Source: Muribaculaceae bacterium
GTDB taxonomy: Bacteria; Bacteroidota; Bacteroidia; Bacteroidales; Muribaculaceae
Length of the DNA: 24,504 bases
NCBI GenBank assembly: GCA_009775375.1
Contig: VSPO01000043.1
Coordinates: forward strand, 1 to 24,504
Direction of reading: 5' to 3'
A program made the translations under genes and the position numbers. Below the pieces are notes generated by a model, which ran no database searches, was not told where the DNA came from, and saw nothing but the letters and a program-made list of their open reading frames with translations. This document shows, piece by piece, positions 16,218 to 24,396 of the stretch. The stretch's first letter is position 1. Every line of letters begins with the position of its first letter.

Positions 16218-17645
16218 TTAATCTTTGCTTTTCATATCCCGCACGTCGACGGAGCCCGACGGGCTGCCGTTGTCAAGAAGTTGCTCAATGTTTTTGTTGA
16301 GTTCCTTGTTTTCCTCTTTCAGGTAGTGGCATTCGCGACGAAGGTTGAAGTGGCGGCGGTAGAGGAGCATGAGAAAGACGGCCAGCACGAGCAGAGCCGA
16401 CAGGATAAGCGTGATAAGCTTTTGGCCGGAAGCAAGCTCGGAGTCGCGTTTCTCCACCTCCAGCTTCATGTTCTCCTTTTTCAGGTTGTTGATGTCGTAG
16501 CGTATGTGGAGCTCACGGTAGGCCTCCTCGCTTTTGCTGTCGAGCCTCTCCTGAAGCATTTGGTTGTAGGCCTTCAAGGCTTCGAGCAGTGCTGTCTTGT
16601 TGTTGGTGGAATCGGCAGCCTCAACGTAGATGCGATAAAGCTCACGCTCGATGCTGCAGTCTTTATTCTTGTCTATGGCTTTCTGGATGTAGGGGATGGC
16701 GTCGGCATATTGTTTCTCCGCCATAAGGCGATATACGGAAGGACGGCAGTCGTTGTAGAAATCATCGTTGATCTCTGCATCCTTTTCTGCAAGCTGCGCG
16801 CATTTCGTATATAGTTCTTTGACTTGGTCAAGGGTCAGCCCCCTGTAGTTGCGGAGCATACGGCGATAGGATATGTAATAATATCTGTCGTATTTCCTGA
16901 ATTTCCGTCCCTGCTTCCGATATTTTTCCTCAAGACGTGAAATGATTTCAAGCAGCTTTTCGTCAGCTTCTATTGCCTTTGCCGTATTGCCGTTTTGTGT
17001 ATGGTTGAGGGCGGCGGTGGTGTAAAACATGTTTTTGATGTAGTAGCGGTCTTCCGGCAGCTTGTTTACCATGTTCTCTAATCGCGTCAGATACTCGAGA
17101 TAGAGATTGCTTTTTGCTGATTTGCCGAGGAATATTACGACGCGGTAGAGGTCGAGGATATCCTGATAGAGATCTCCAGTGGGAATCATGTCGGCCTTGG
17201 GATATTTCAGAAGGACTTTCTGGAAGTCTTCTTCAGGAATATACGTCGCTTCATTGACCGCTTTCGTGACGTTGACGAAAAGTTGCACTCCTTTCCGTTG
17301 CTGACGGTCGTTGATTTTTTCGGCTTCAAGAATGAGGTTGTCGAGTTTTGCTTCATTCTTACTTTCCAAAATTGCGAGTTGAGGTATGAACTCTTCGATG
17401 ATTCCCTGCTTGTCAAGACGTTCGGCTATGGAGAGAATCTCATATCCCACCGGCGCTTTACCGTCTTGCGGGGTGGAGTCGAAGATATCAAGGAGTGTCT
17501 TGAGGCTGTCCGAGGGATTTTTGATCATGGCCAGGGTGGAGCGCAGGCTGTCGGCTACTGCCGTCTCTGAGGCAATGGCCGAAGAGGGAAGGAGAGATAG
17601 GCTTATTAAAGCGATTGTGGAGAAGATAAATTTAAGGAATTTCAC
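16218..17645 (-). CDS. Helical-repeat membrane protein, sensor-like but without a kinase domain
   Basis: The start codon is a GTG at 17645; an in-frame stop four codons upstream leaves little choice. The 475-residue product has a signal peptide (about 1-26), a long helical region (about 30-400) resembling degenerate TPR repeats (for example NGNTAKAIEADEKLLEI at 218-234 and KQYADAIPYIQKAID at 311-325), one membrane helix (about 409-429), and a short cytoplasmic tail with a coiled coil (about 431-457) ending in a polar tail. The layout matches the sensor half of Bacteroidales TPR histidine kinases or LuxR-type regulators, but nothing catalytic or DNA-binding follows the membrane helix. It lies 39 bases upstream of hppA in the same direction, so the two are probably cotranscribed. 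Function unknown; a partner-binding or scaffold role is speculation. Confidence 0.85.
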   Translation of the reverse strand: MKFLKFIFSTIALISLSLLPSSAIASETAVADSLRSTLAMIKNPSDSLKTLLDIFDSTPQDGKAPVGYEILSIAERLDKQGIIEEFIPQLAILESKNEAKLDNLILEAEKINDRQQRKGVQLFVNVTKAVNEATYIPEEDFQKVLLKYPKADMIPTGDLYQDILDLYRVVIFLGKSAKSNLYLEYLTRLENMVNKLPEDRYYIKNMFYTTAALNHTQNGNTAKAIEADEKLLEIISRLEEKYRKQGRKFRKYDRYYYISYRRMLRNYRGLTLDQVKELYTKCAQLAEKDAEINDDFYNDCRPSVYRLMAEKQYADAIPYIQKAIDKNKDCSIERELYRIYVEAADSTNNKTALLEALKAYNQMLQERLDSKSEEAYRELHIRYDINNLKKENMKLEVEKRDSELASGQKLITLILSALLVLAVFLMLLYRRHFNLRRECHYLKEENKELNKNIEQLLDNGSPSGSVDVRDMKSKD

Positions 17646-17674
17646 GATGATGTATTATAAATCTTTGAATGATG

Positions 17675-17682
17675 CAAATTTA
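17675..17682 (-). promoter_or_regulatory. Putative -7 promoter element for the helical-repeat gene and hppA
   Basis: On the - strand this reads TAAATTTG, an exact TAnnTTTG match, about 30 bases upstream of the GTG start at 17645. No good -33 TTTG was seen at the proper distance. The implied transcript would carry the helical-repeat gene and hppA up to the palindromic terminator. Confidence 0.5.
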
Positions 17683-17751
17683 GTTAAAATTATTGGATAT
17701 TGCCCATCTCTGCCGCATAAATGTTGAAAAAAGACAGAAAATTATATCCTT

Positions 17752-19644
17752 TCACGACGTGCGGGCCCTCACCTCGTCTACATCCTTTATCCCCGAAATG
17801 TGGCTTACGATTTTTTGCAGCTCTGAGTAGGAGTGGATTCCGAAAGAAATTTGGATTGTGACGATGGAATCCGTGGTCGAAGAGTTGTAGGAATCAATGT
17901 TGAGGTTCAGCTTGTTGGAGATACAGTCTACGAGGTCAAGAAACAGATGGTAGCGGTCTACGGCCTTGACGGTGACAGTGACGTTGTAGAGTGTGCCGTC
18001 GGGGATGAAATCCACGCTTACGATGTCGTCCCCGAATTGTGAGGCCAGACCTATGACGGCCTGACAGTCGCGTTTATGGATTGAAAGCGTGCCATCCGTG
18101 TCGCGAAAGCCGATGACTTCCTCCCCGGGTATGGGATGGCACACCGGACAGCGTTTGAACTTTGGCTTCGGAAGGCTGCCCAGATAGTCCTTTATGGCTT
18201 TTTTTGCTTTATAGGTCACGACCGACTTAAGTTTATCGGGAGTAGGGACTACATCTTCGTCTGTGAATATCTGGACTACGTCGCCACGCCTTAGCGGAGC
18301 CTTTATCGAGGAAAGGAAGCCGTTGACGCGGGCATATTTCGCATGGTTGCCTATTTTGTCCGACATTTCGTAGGCGAAGTCGAGGCATGAGGATTTCTGG
18401 GGGAGCACCACTGCCTTCCCATTGGGGGAGAAGACCATGATGTCGTCGTTGTAGAAAGAGGCGGTCACTTTCTCCATGAAGTCTATGCCGCAGTCATGCC
18501 CGTCTTCAAGGTTGCATCCATGGCTGTTGATATCGTGTAATGCCTTGCGGAATTTTTCAAGCCATACGCCGATTATCTCGCGTCCCTCTTCCGACATGTA
18601 ACCGAGTCTGGCGTTTCTCGACATCTCCTCGCTCGTGATGTGCACCTCCTGCCATCTTCCGAAGTCGGCAAGAAGCTTTACGTGGAAACTCTGATAGCCA
18701 TTCTCCTTGGGGGAGTCGATGTAATTGGATATGCCTCCGGGCTTCTCCTTGAAGCGGTCGGTCAGGATTGAATATATCCTCAGGGCCATGGCCTTTTCGT
18801 CCATTCCCGGAGGGGTCGTGAAGACAACGTTCGTGAAGTGGCGGTATTTAAGATGGTTGAAGTCATCTCCAAACTTCCTCATCTTTCTCCAGATGCTGTA
18901 GGGCTCCCGATATTCCACTTCCACGGAGGCTATTATGCCGGCTTCGGCAAGAGTACCCTGAAGTTGCATCCTGAATCGTTCGAGACGCTGCATTTGTTGT
19001 TGGCGGTCGCCGTCTACCAAGGCAGAGATTTCTTCAAAATCGTGCGGACACCTGAACTTGAAGCTAAGGTTCTCAAGCTCGGTCTTCACTTGGTATAGCC
19101 CGAGCCTGTTGGCAAGCGGGGCATAGAAATAGTCGGTCTCGCCGGCGATCTTCATTTGTTTGTCGGGACGCATTGAGGAGAGGGTGCGCATATTGTGAAG
19201 ACGGTCGGCAAGCTTTATCATTATGGGGCGTATGTCGGTCTGAATAGAGTCGAGTATCTGTCGGAAATTATCCACCTGGCGGCTCATTTCATAGCTCTTT
19301 TTCTCCTTTTTTGTCAACACGTCGACAAGATAGGCGACATCGTCGCCAAACCGTATGCCGATCTCGCTGATTGAATGCGGAGTGTCTTCCGCCACGTCGT
19401 GGAGGAAAGCGGCGATTACAGAGTTGACATCGAGATTCAACTCCTTTGCCGCGATGCCTGCCACGGCTATCGGATGAAGGATGTATGGCTCGCCGGTCTT
19501 CCTGACCTGGCTTGAGTGTGCTTCCTTAGCGAGCAGGAAGGCATCCTGCAGGCGCATAAGGTCGGGGGCTGAGATTCGTGGAGCCATCGTGTCGAACACT
19601 TTGCGGGCTCTTGTCTCTATAATGGTGTCGTAATCCTTATCCAT
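17752..19644 (-). CDS. RelA/SpoT homologue with intact hydrolase site and degenerate synthetase site
   Basis: The 630-residue protein has the long RSH layout: HD hydrolase (about 30-200), synthetase-like domain (about 240-370), TGS (about 400-462), a Cys/His segment (Cys499, Cys502, His523, Cys527) and a C-terminal ACT domain (about 550-628). Hydrolase residues are all present: His57 (ILHP), His82/Asp83 with Glu86/Asp87 (FLHDVAEDT), and Asp147 (KLADRLHN). In the synthetase domain YSIWRKM, ENGYQSFH and the late Glu333 remain. But by hand alignment to the Streptococcus Rel enzyme, the Mg-binding Asp (D264) becomes Tyr267, the G-R-P-K motif becomes VEYR, and the IQIRT motif becomes VHITS. It should therefore degrade (p)ppGpp but probably not make it. 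The start is the ATG at 19644; the upstream in-frame TTG at 19680 lies inside the promoter. Flanking genes are on the same strand. Confidence 0.93.
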   Translation of the reverse strand: MDKDYDTIIETRARKVFDTMAPRISAPDLMRLQDAFLLAKEAHSSQVRKTGEPYILHPIAVAGIAAKELNLDVNSVIAAFLHDVAEDTPHSISEIGIRFGDDVAYLVDVLTKKEKKSYEMSRQVDNFRQILDSIQTDIRPIMIKLADRLHNMRTLSSMRPDKQMKIAGETDYFYAPLANRLGLYQVKTELENLSFKFRCPHDFEEISALVDGDRQQQMQRLERFRMQLQGTLAEAGIIASVEVEYREPYSIWRKMRKFGDDFNHLKYRHFTNVVFTTPPGMDEKAMALRIYSILTDRFKEKPGGISNYIDSPKENGYQSFHVKLLADFGRWQEVHITSEEMSRNARLGYMSEEGREIIGVWLEKFRKALHDINSHGCNLEDGHDCGIDFMEKVTASFYNDDIMVFSPNGKAVVLPQKSSCLDFAYEMSDKIGNHAKYARVNGFLSSIKAPLRRGDVVQIFTDEDVVPTPDKLKSVVTYKAKKAIKDYLGSLPKPKFKRCPVCHPIPGEEVIGFRDTDGTLSIHKRDCQAVIGLASQFGDDIVSVDFIPDGTLYNVTVTVKAVDRYHLFLDLVDCISNKLNLNIDSYNSSTTDSIVTIQISFGIHSYSELQKIVSHISGIKDVDEVRARTS

Positions 19645-19677
19645 GGGGCGGTGGGGGCTATGAATGAAACATAGTCG

Positions 19678-19708
19678 CAAATATAATCAATCCACGCCGA
19701 TTATACAA
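19678..19708 (-). promoter_or_regulatory. Promoter of the RelA/SpoT homologue gene
   Basis: On the - strand, TATATTTG (19685-19678) matches TAnnTTTG exactly, and TTG (19708-19706) lies 20 bases upstream as the -33 element. Transcription should start near 19671, giving a leader of about 27 bases before the ATG at 19644. Because the only earlier in-frame start, TTG at 19680, forms part of the -7 element, this site decides the start codon. Confidence 0.65.
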
Positions 19709-19749
19709 TGAAGTTGGTTAAACTTTTTTTGTAAAAGTGCCAAAAATCG

Positions 19750-21120
19750 TTATCCGAGGATTTTTGCCATGAGAATAAGCGCGATCAAGACTGGTGCTGC
19801 GAAGCGGATTATGAACAGAATGAGAGGAAATGACTTCGCGGCGATGGTTCCGCCGTTCTCCAATTGCTTTTTGAGGAAATCTCTCGGAGTGGCCCATCCG
19901 AGGAAGACGCACGTAAGTATTGCGGCCACGGGGAGCATGATGTTGGTGGCCATGTTGTCGAGGAAGTCAAAGATGTTCATGCCCAGTATGGATATATGGC
20001 TGAGCGGGCCTTGCGATAGGGAGCAAAGCGAGCTGAGGAAGAAAAGAGGCAGCAAGACCCAGAGACAGGCTTTGCGGCGGGTTGTCTTGAAATGTTCCTG
20101 CACGAATGCCACGGATACTTCTCCTAAGGAAATGGTCGACGTAAGGGCCGCAACCATCAGAAGCAGGAAAAACAGGGCCGACCATAGGGAGGAGGCGGGA
20201 AGCTGTGCGAACACCTCAGGCAAGGTGACGAATACGAGCGTGGCGCCTTGAAGGCTCTCTCCGGCAAGGCCAAACGACATGACGGCGGGGAAGATGATGA
20301 AGCCCATAAGAACGGCCACCAGCAAATCGAGTGCCGAGACCGTGACGGCTGTCTTGACCAGGCGGGTGTCTTTGGGGAAATATCCGGCATACGTGATAAG
20401 GATGCCCATGCCGAGCGATAGGGAGAAGAATGCCTGCCCAAGGGCGTTGACCGCAACGGTCGGGGTTATCTTCGAGAAGTCGGGCTTCAGAAAGAAGGCG
20501 AGACCTTCGGAGGCGTTGGGAAAAGTCATGGCCACGCAAGCGAATGCCACGAGGAGAAGGAAAAGAAGGGGCATCATAAAGTTGCTCATCTTCTCGATTC
20601 CTTTCCTGACTCCGCGCATGAGTATGAAAAGATTGATTCCGATCATGGCGAAGGTGGCTATCAACGGTCGCCAGCTGTCGGTGATGTATTCTCCCATCTT
20701 GTGTTGGAAAGTGGCGGAGGCCGTGTCGGAGCTTGCGCCTTCGGGGATGTCGTAAAGAGCTCCGGTCAATGATTGCCAGAAATATTCGAGCGTCCATCCC
20801 GCCACGACCATGTAGAACGACAGGATGAGGTAAGAGGCAAGGATAGCCAGTGCCCCGGTGATCCACCATCTGCTGCGTTGCGAAAGTATGCGGAATGCTC
20901 CGGCGGCGTCGCTGCGGGTGCCTCTCCCCAGTGCAAATTCCGCCACCATCACCGGGATGCCGAGCAGGAAAACGCATGCCACGTAAAGCAGGAGGAAGGC
21001 CGCGCCGCCGTTGGCCTGTGCCTCCGCAGGAAATCTCCAAATATTGCCGAGTCCGACAGCCGAACCGACTGTAGCCGCGATAAGACCTATGCGGCTACCG
21101 AATTGTATCTTTTTTGCCAT
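19750..21120 (-). CDS. Sodium-dependent transporter, neurotransmitter:sodium symporter (NSS/SNF) family
   Basis: This inner-membrane carrier, probably for amino acids, has 456 residues from the ATG at 21120 (MAKKIQFGSRIG). A second in-frame ATG at 21162 adds 14 residues but puts polar sequence in front of helix 1, so I prefer the shorter form. I count 11 membrane helices, as in bacterial Tyt1 and MhsT rather than the 12 of LeuT. Helix 1 carries the unwound sodium-site motif GSAVGLGNIWRFP (Asn26); helix 6 has FFSLSLGMG; helix 8 has ALTSTISLGE with Thr327/Ser328 at the second sodium site. Helix 7 carries an acidic residue (Asp265) at the position of LeuT Glu290, which predicts chloride-independent transport. 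A TAATTTTG element (21131-21124) sits almost on the start codon, so a leaderless transcript is possible but unproven. The gene stands alone between two promoters or terminators. Confidence 0.95.
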   Translation of the reverse strand: MAKKIQFGSRIGLIAATVGSAVGLGNIWRFPAEAQANGGAAFLLLYVACVFLLGIPVMVAEFALGRGTRSDAAGAFRILSQRSRWWITGALAILASYLILSFYMVVAGWTLEYFWQSLTGALYDIPEGASSDTASATFQHKMGEYITDSWRPLIATFAMIGINLFILMRGVRKGIEKMSNFMMPLLFLLLVAFACVAMTFPNASEGLAFFLKPDFSKITPTVAVNALGQAFFSLSLGMGILITYAGYFPKDTRLVKTAVTVSALDLLVAVLMGFIIFPAVMSFGLAGESLQGATLVFVTLPEVFAQLPASSLWSALFFLLLMVAALTSTISLGEVSVAFVQEHFKTTRRKACLWVLLPLFFLSSLCSLSQGPLSHISILGMNIFDFLDNMATNIMLPVAAILTCVFLGWATPRDFLKKQLENGGTIAAKSFPLILFIIRFAAPVLIALILMAKILG

Positions 21121-21332
21121 ATGCAAAATTATACATAAATCGCGAGATTTATGCCCTCGCATTGAAGAAAAAAGGAAATTTAGAGATAAAAGTCATTAAA
21201 TTCTGTTAATAGAAAAACGGCTGCCTCGCGACAGACGTTTCATCCATATCATATTTATGCCTCAATCAACAAAATATACCATATGCCTATGCCTGATGAT
21301 TCATTTCCCGTATTATCTGAACTCTTACTTAT

Positions 21333-21375
21333 AAAAAATCCGGAGACGATTCCAAGAATCGTCTCCGGATTTTTT
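21333..21375 (-). terminator. Intrinsic terminator after the GH127 gene
   Basis: Two 20-base arms (21333-21352 and 21356-21375) are exact reverse complements around a 3-base loop (CAA). The GC-rich core CCGGAGACGATTC is flanked by six A on one side and six T on the other, so it can work in both directions. It lies 19 bases beyond the stop of the GH127 gene (21394) on the - strand. The roughly 270 bases from 21121 to 21393 contain no gene that I can support. Confidence 0.92.
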
Positions 21376-21393
21376 ATTGCAGTGTAGATTTTT

Positions 21394-23808
21394 TTATTTC
21401 ACTTCCCATTCGTAGATGCCTGTGGAGTTGTCGGCGGGAAGCTTCACTTCGATTTTGAGGGCGTCGGTCTTGACGGGATCGAAGTTTACGGTGTTGAGGT
21501 TGCCCTTCAGCGTGCCGCATTTGTCGGGATTGCCCACAGGTTGCCATTCTCCCTGGCTGTCGCGGTAGTAGAGCGACCAGGACTGAGGCACGCGGCATCC
21601 GCCCCAAGGCCCGTCGTCATACCAGAACACCGACGAATTGCTGATCGTGGTGGGCTCGGGGAATTCATAGACCACCCATTCGGTGGAATCTTTCTTCGGC
21701 CACCATTGGTAGTAGGGCACGGAACGGTCGTTGGCATCGACAGGAAGAAGACGGTCGTTGATGGAGGATAAGGCAGGTGTCACGTGAGATGCGGATACCT
21801 TGCTCTTTGAGGTCAGGGTAGCGGCTGGCTCGGGCGTCGTGGCCATAAGGTCTTGAGGCATCCACACAGCCATTTTGCCCGGCCCGCGATGGTTCCATGC
21901 GTAGTAAGGTATCATGGTCAGCTTCACGTTGTCGGCCACGAGTTTGCCGTTGTCGTCAAATTTAAGTGTCTGTGCGTCAGTGATGAGTTCGTTGATGCCG
22001 TAAAGCAATTCCGGTTTCTCCACAACTTCTATCTTGGGATCCTGGTTTACGATTACGCTCAGTACGTCGAAGTTATTGTCGGGCCATTCAGCGCAATACA
22101 CGATGGGTCCGCGCTCGAATGCCACACGGCCTCTGTCTGCCTCTACGGCTGTGTGAGCCTTGACGGTCCTCGGCTCCATGTCAAAGTGCACTTGCACTTT
22201 GTCGCCCTTTTTCCATTTGCGGTCGATTGATACGTAGCCTTTCTCAAGAGTGGTGTTGACGGGCTGGCCGTTGACGCTGACAGTGTAGCCAAGGCGTTTG
22301 CCGTCGGAATAGCGGTAGAGGTCAGACGGGACCACCTCGCCGCGCACCCATCCCGGGATTCTTATCTTCATGTCGAATGCTCCGGTGCGATTCTTGTCCA
22401 CAGTGATTGTGATGTCGCCGTTCCAGGGATAGCTCGTGGATTGGGAGAGCACAACTTCCTTGCCTGCCACGTCGAGGTCGGCGGTGTTGGTCATGAAGAG
22501 GTTGACGTAGACGTCGCGGTTGTTGACGGCATAGATATATCCGGGCAGCGAAGGAATGAACCTTGCGATGTTCGAGGGGCAGCAGGCGCACCCGAACCAT
22601 GGCTGACGCTGATGCTGTCCGCGCGATTCAAGGGGATTGGGGTAGAAGAAGGCCCCTCCGTCGAGAGCTACGCCGGAGATAAGTCCGTTGTAGAGCGTGC
22701 GTTCAAGCACGTCATAGTATTTCGAATCGCCGTGGAGAAGGAAAAGACGGTAGTTGACGTAGACGTTGCCGATGGCGGCGCATGTCTCACAGTAGGCCGA
22801 CATATTGGGCAGCTCGTAGTTCTTGCCGAAAGCCTCTCCTTGATGGGTGGCTCCGATTCCTCCGGTGATATAGTATTTCTTGCCGACGATATTGTCCCAG
22901 ATATTGTCGATGGCCTTTATATATGCGGAGTCGCCGGTCAGTGCGGCTACGTCGGCCATTCCTGCATACATATATGCGGCACGCACTGCATGGCCCACGG
23001 CCTCATCCTGCTCTGTCACGGGTTTGTGGGCCTGTGAGTATTCATCCTTGCGAGATGTATGTCCTCGTTTGTCGAGGAAATACTTGGCCTGGTCGAGATA
23101 TTTCTTGTCGCCGGTGACGAGATAGAGTTTCGCCAGGGCCATTTCCGCTATCTGATGCCCCGGTACGCGTGCCACCTGGCCTGGATTGTCGCCGATTTCG
23201 CGGCAGATGCAGTCGGCATATTTGATGGCTATGTCGAGGAAGTTGCGTTTGCCGGTGGCCTGATAGTGGGCGATGGCTCCCTCCACCATGTGCCCGAGGT
23301 TGTAGAACTCATGGCTGAGATCTTCCACTTTTTCCCAGCGTTTCGAGCCTGCCCAGTCATGTGGATGTTTGGGATTCATGGTGCGACTTGTGTAGAGGTA
23401 GCCGTCTGGTTCCTGGGCTGCCGCTACGATCACGAGCACGCTGTCGATATATTGCTCAAGTTTTTTGTCGGGGAATGTCTGGAGTGTGTAGCTTGCTCCC
23501 TCTATGGTCTTGTAGACGTCGGTGTCGTCAAACGACAGTCCGCCGACCTTGATGGTGTCGGAGGGATTGGCGGCCTTGACGAAATTGGTGTAGCGGCCTG
23601 TCTCCTCACATTTGCTGAATGCGAGAGGGATGGTCACGTCGCGGCTGGCTTTTAGTCGCTGTCCCCAGAAACTGTCGTTGACTTTTACTGAGGTAAACGG
23701 CACCGGGTCGATCGGATAGCCGTGGAGGGAAGACGGTGTCTTGTCTGCTGCGTTTGCCATCAGGCATGATGCCATGGCAAGACACGGGATTAAAAATCGT
23801 TTTTTCAT
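21394..23808 (-). CDS. GH127 family beta-L-arabinofuranosidase-like enzyme with C-terminal beta-sandwich
   Basis: The frame is open to 23910, but the ATG at 23808 begins a signal peptide (MKKRFLIPCLAMASCLMANA), giving 804 residues. The catalytic (alpha/alpha)6 barrel of GH127 (formerly DUF1680) spans about 30-430. By spacing with HypBA1 of Bifidobacterium longum as I recall it (E322, E338, C340, C417, C418), the residues here are Glu325 (GEAFGKNYELP), Glu341 and Cys343 (YCETC), and Cys409/Cys410 (FGCACCPSN). The zinc-thiolate site and Cys nucleophile are therefore intact. Beta-sandwich domains follow, and the last 110 residues or so (WWPKKDSTEW.., YDDGPWGG.., YEWEVK) look like a discoidin/CBM32-type module that shorter GH127 enzymes lack. 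It should release L-arabinofuranose from plant glycans in the periplasm or outside. It is a single-gene unit with its own promoter and terminator. Confidence 0.94.
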   Translation of the reverse strand: MKKRFLIPCLAMASCLMANAADKTPSSLHGYPIDPVPFTSVKVNDSFWGQRLKASRDVTIPLAFSKCEETGRYTNFVKAANPSDTIKVGGLSFDDTDVYKTIEGASYTLQTFPDKKLEQYIDSVLVIVAAAQEPDGYLYTSRTMNPKHPHDWAGSKRWEKVEDLSHEFYNLGHMVEGAIAHYQATGKRNFLDIAIKYADCICREIGDNPGQVARVPGHQIAEMALAKLYLVTGDKKYLDQAKYFLDKRGHTSRKDEYSQAHKPVTEQDEAVGHAVRAAYMYAGMADVAALTGDSAYIKAIDNIWDNIVGKKYYITGGIGATHQGEAFGKNYELPNMSAYCETCAAIGNVYVNYRLFLLHGDSKYYDVLERTLYNGLISGVALDGGAFFYPNPLESRGQHQRQPWFGCACCPSNIARFIPSLPGYIYAVNNRDVYVNLFMTNTADLDVAGKEVVLSQSTSYPWNGDITITVDKNRTGAFDMKIRIPGWVRGEVVPSDLYRYSDGKRLGYTVSVNGQPVNTTLEKGYVSIDRKWKKGDKVQVHFDMEPRTVKAHTAVEADRGRVAFERGPIVYCAEWPDNNFDVLSVIVNQDPKIEVVEKPELLYGINELITDAQTLKFDDNGKLVADNVKLTMIPYYAWNHRGPGKMAVWMPQDLMATTPEPAATLTSKSKVSASHVTPALSSINDRLLPVDANDRSVPYYQWWPKKDSTEWVVYEFPEPTTISNSSVFWYDDGPWGGCRVPQSWSLYYRDSQGEWQPVGNPDKCGTLKGNLNTVNFDPVKTDALKIEVKLPADNSTGIYEWEVK

Positions 23809-23929
23809 TCGATATATGAGTTTTGGGTTGTTCAATGCTTGTATGGTTTTATGTAATGAGATATTCATGATTCTTGCCCGGGGAATTCCTCCCGATAAAC
23901 ATAAAAACATGGTATGTTGAAATTTTCTA

Positions 23930-23937
23930 CAAAGATA
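23930..23937 (-). promoter_or_regulatory. Putative -7 promoter element for the GH127 gene
   Basis: On the - strand this reads TATCTTTG, matching TAnnTTTG. A possible -33 TTGC (23964-23961) is 23 bases upstream, slightly too far. The implied start near 23923 gives a leader of about 115 bases before the ATG at 23808, long enough for leader-based control, though I see no clear structure in it. Confidence 0.45.
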
Positions 23938-24036
23938 ATATAAGTTTGTATGAAATTATAGCAATAAATCTTTCATTTGTTAGCTGAAATCGTTCATTTG
24001 GGTATTTGAGCTTTCTTCCGATGGCTGCTGAGCCGT

Positions 24037-24065
24037 TTAGGGCGCTCTTAGGGCGCCCTCTAAGG
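24037..24065. repeat. 11-bp tandem repeat with overlapping hairpin
   Basis: TTAGGGCGCTC (24037-24047) is followed directly by TTAGGGCGCCC (24048-24058), differing at one base. The second copy overlaps the palindrome AGGGCGCCCT (24050-24059), and CTTAG/CTAAG flanks extend an imperfect hairpin to 24065. It lies just past the stop of the - strand remnant gene and may act as a weak terminator, but lacks a T run. Confidence 0.5.
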
Positions 24066-24071
24066 ATAGGA

Positions 24072-24396
24072 TCAGCATTTAGGGGAAAGTCCGTCGTTGT
24101 CCTTGAATATCTCGTAATATAGCTTGTTTCCTTCCGGGATTATCCCTTTTAGGTTTACGTTGGTCAGGGTTTTGCCGTCTTTTGTCTCAAAAGCGAAAAT
24201 ATCACGTTCTGTCGTTGCGAAAGAGTTGCCGACGTTTCCGTCTTTGTCAAGCTGATAAAGTCTGCCCGGCACGCTTGCCCAGACAGAGCCGTCGTCGGTG
24301 ACGCTGAGTGTGAAAATATTTTTGGTGCTGTCTTTGCCGAGGTCCACGGGTTTTTATGTAGTAGTCTTTCTTGTCTGGCAGGTATAGGCCGCTCAT
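24072..24396 (-). pseudogene. Frameshifted gene remnant, unknown function
   Basis: A 91-codon frame from 24347 begins with GTG, and the codon three before it in frame is a TAA. In the next frame, an ATG at 24396 opens MSGLYLPDKKDYYIK and then runs out of register at a run of five T (24351-24355). Removing one base there would join the two parts into about 107 residues reading on into PVDLGKDSTKN. The joined product has a beta-rich pattern with TDDGSVWASVPGRLYQLDKDG, which recalls a propeller blade, and no signal peptide. I read it as the end of a larger propeller-like or lipoprotein gene, broken by a single-base change or a sequencing error. The family is not recognised. Confidence 0.5.

Noticed and set aside
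17832..18042. Possible separate small gene on the + strand inside the RSH gene
   Set aside because: It is antisense to the ACT-domain region of the RSH enzyme with no promoter or family support.
19722..19738. ACTTTT/AAAAGT hairpin as a terminator for the symporter gene
   Set aside because: The six-pair stem is nearly all A/T and weak; chance occurrence in this AT-rich gap is likely.
20216..21040. 274-residue open frame on the - strand, very rich in Arg, Pro and His
   Set aside because: It is an alternate frame of the sodium symporter gene. The Arg/His-rich composition is typical of a shifted GC-rich membrane-protein gene.
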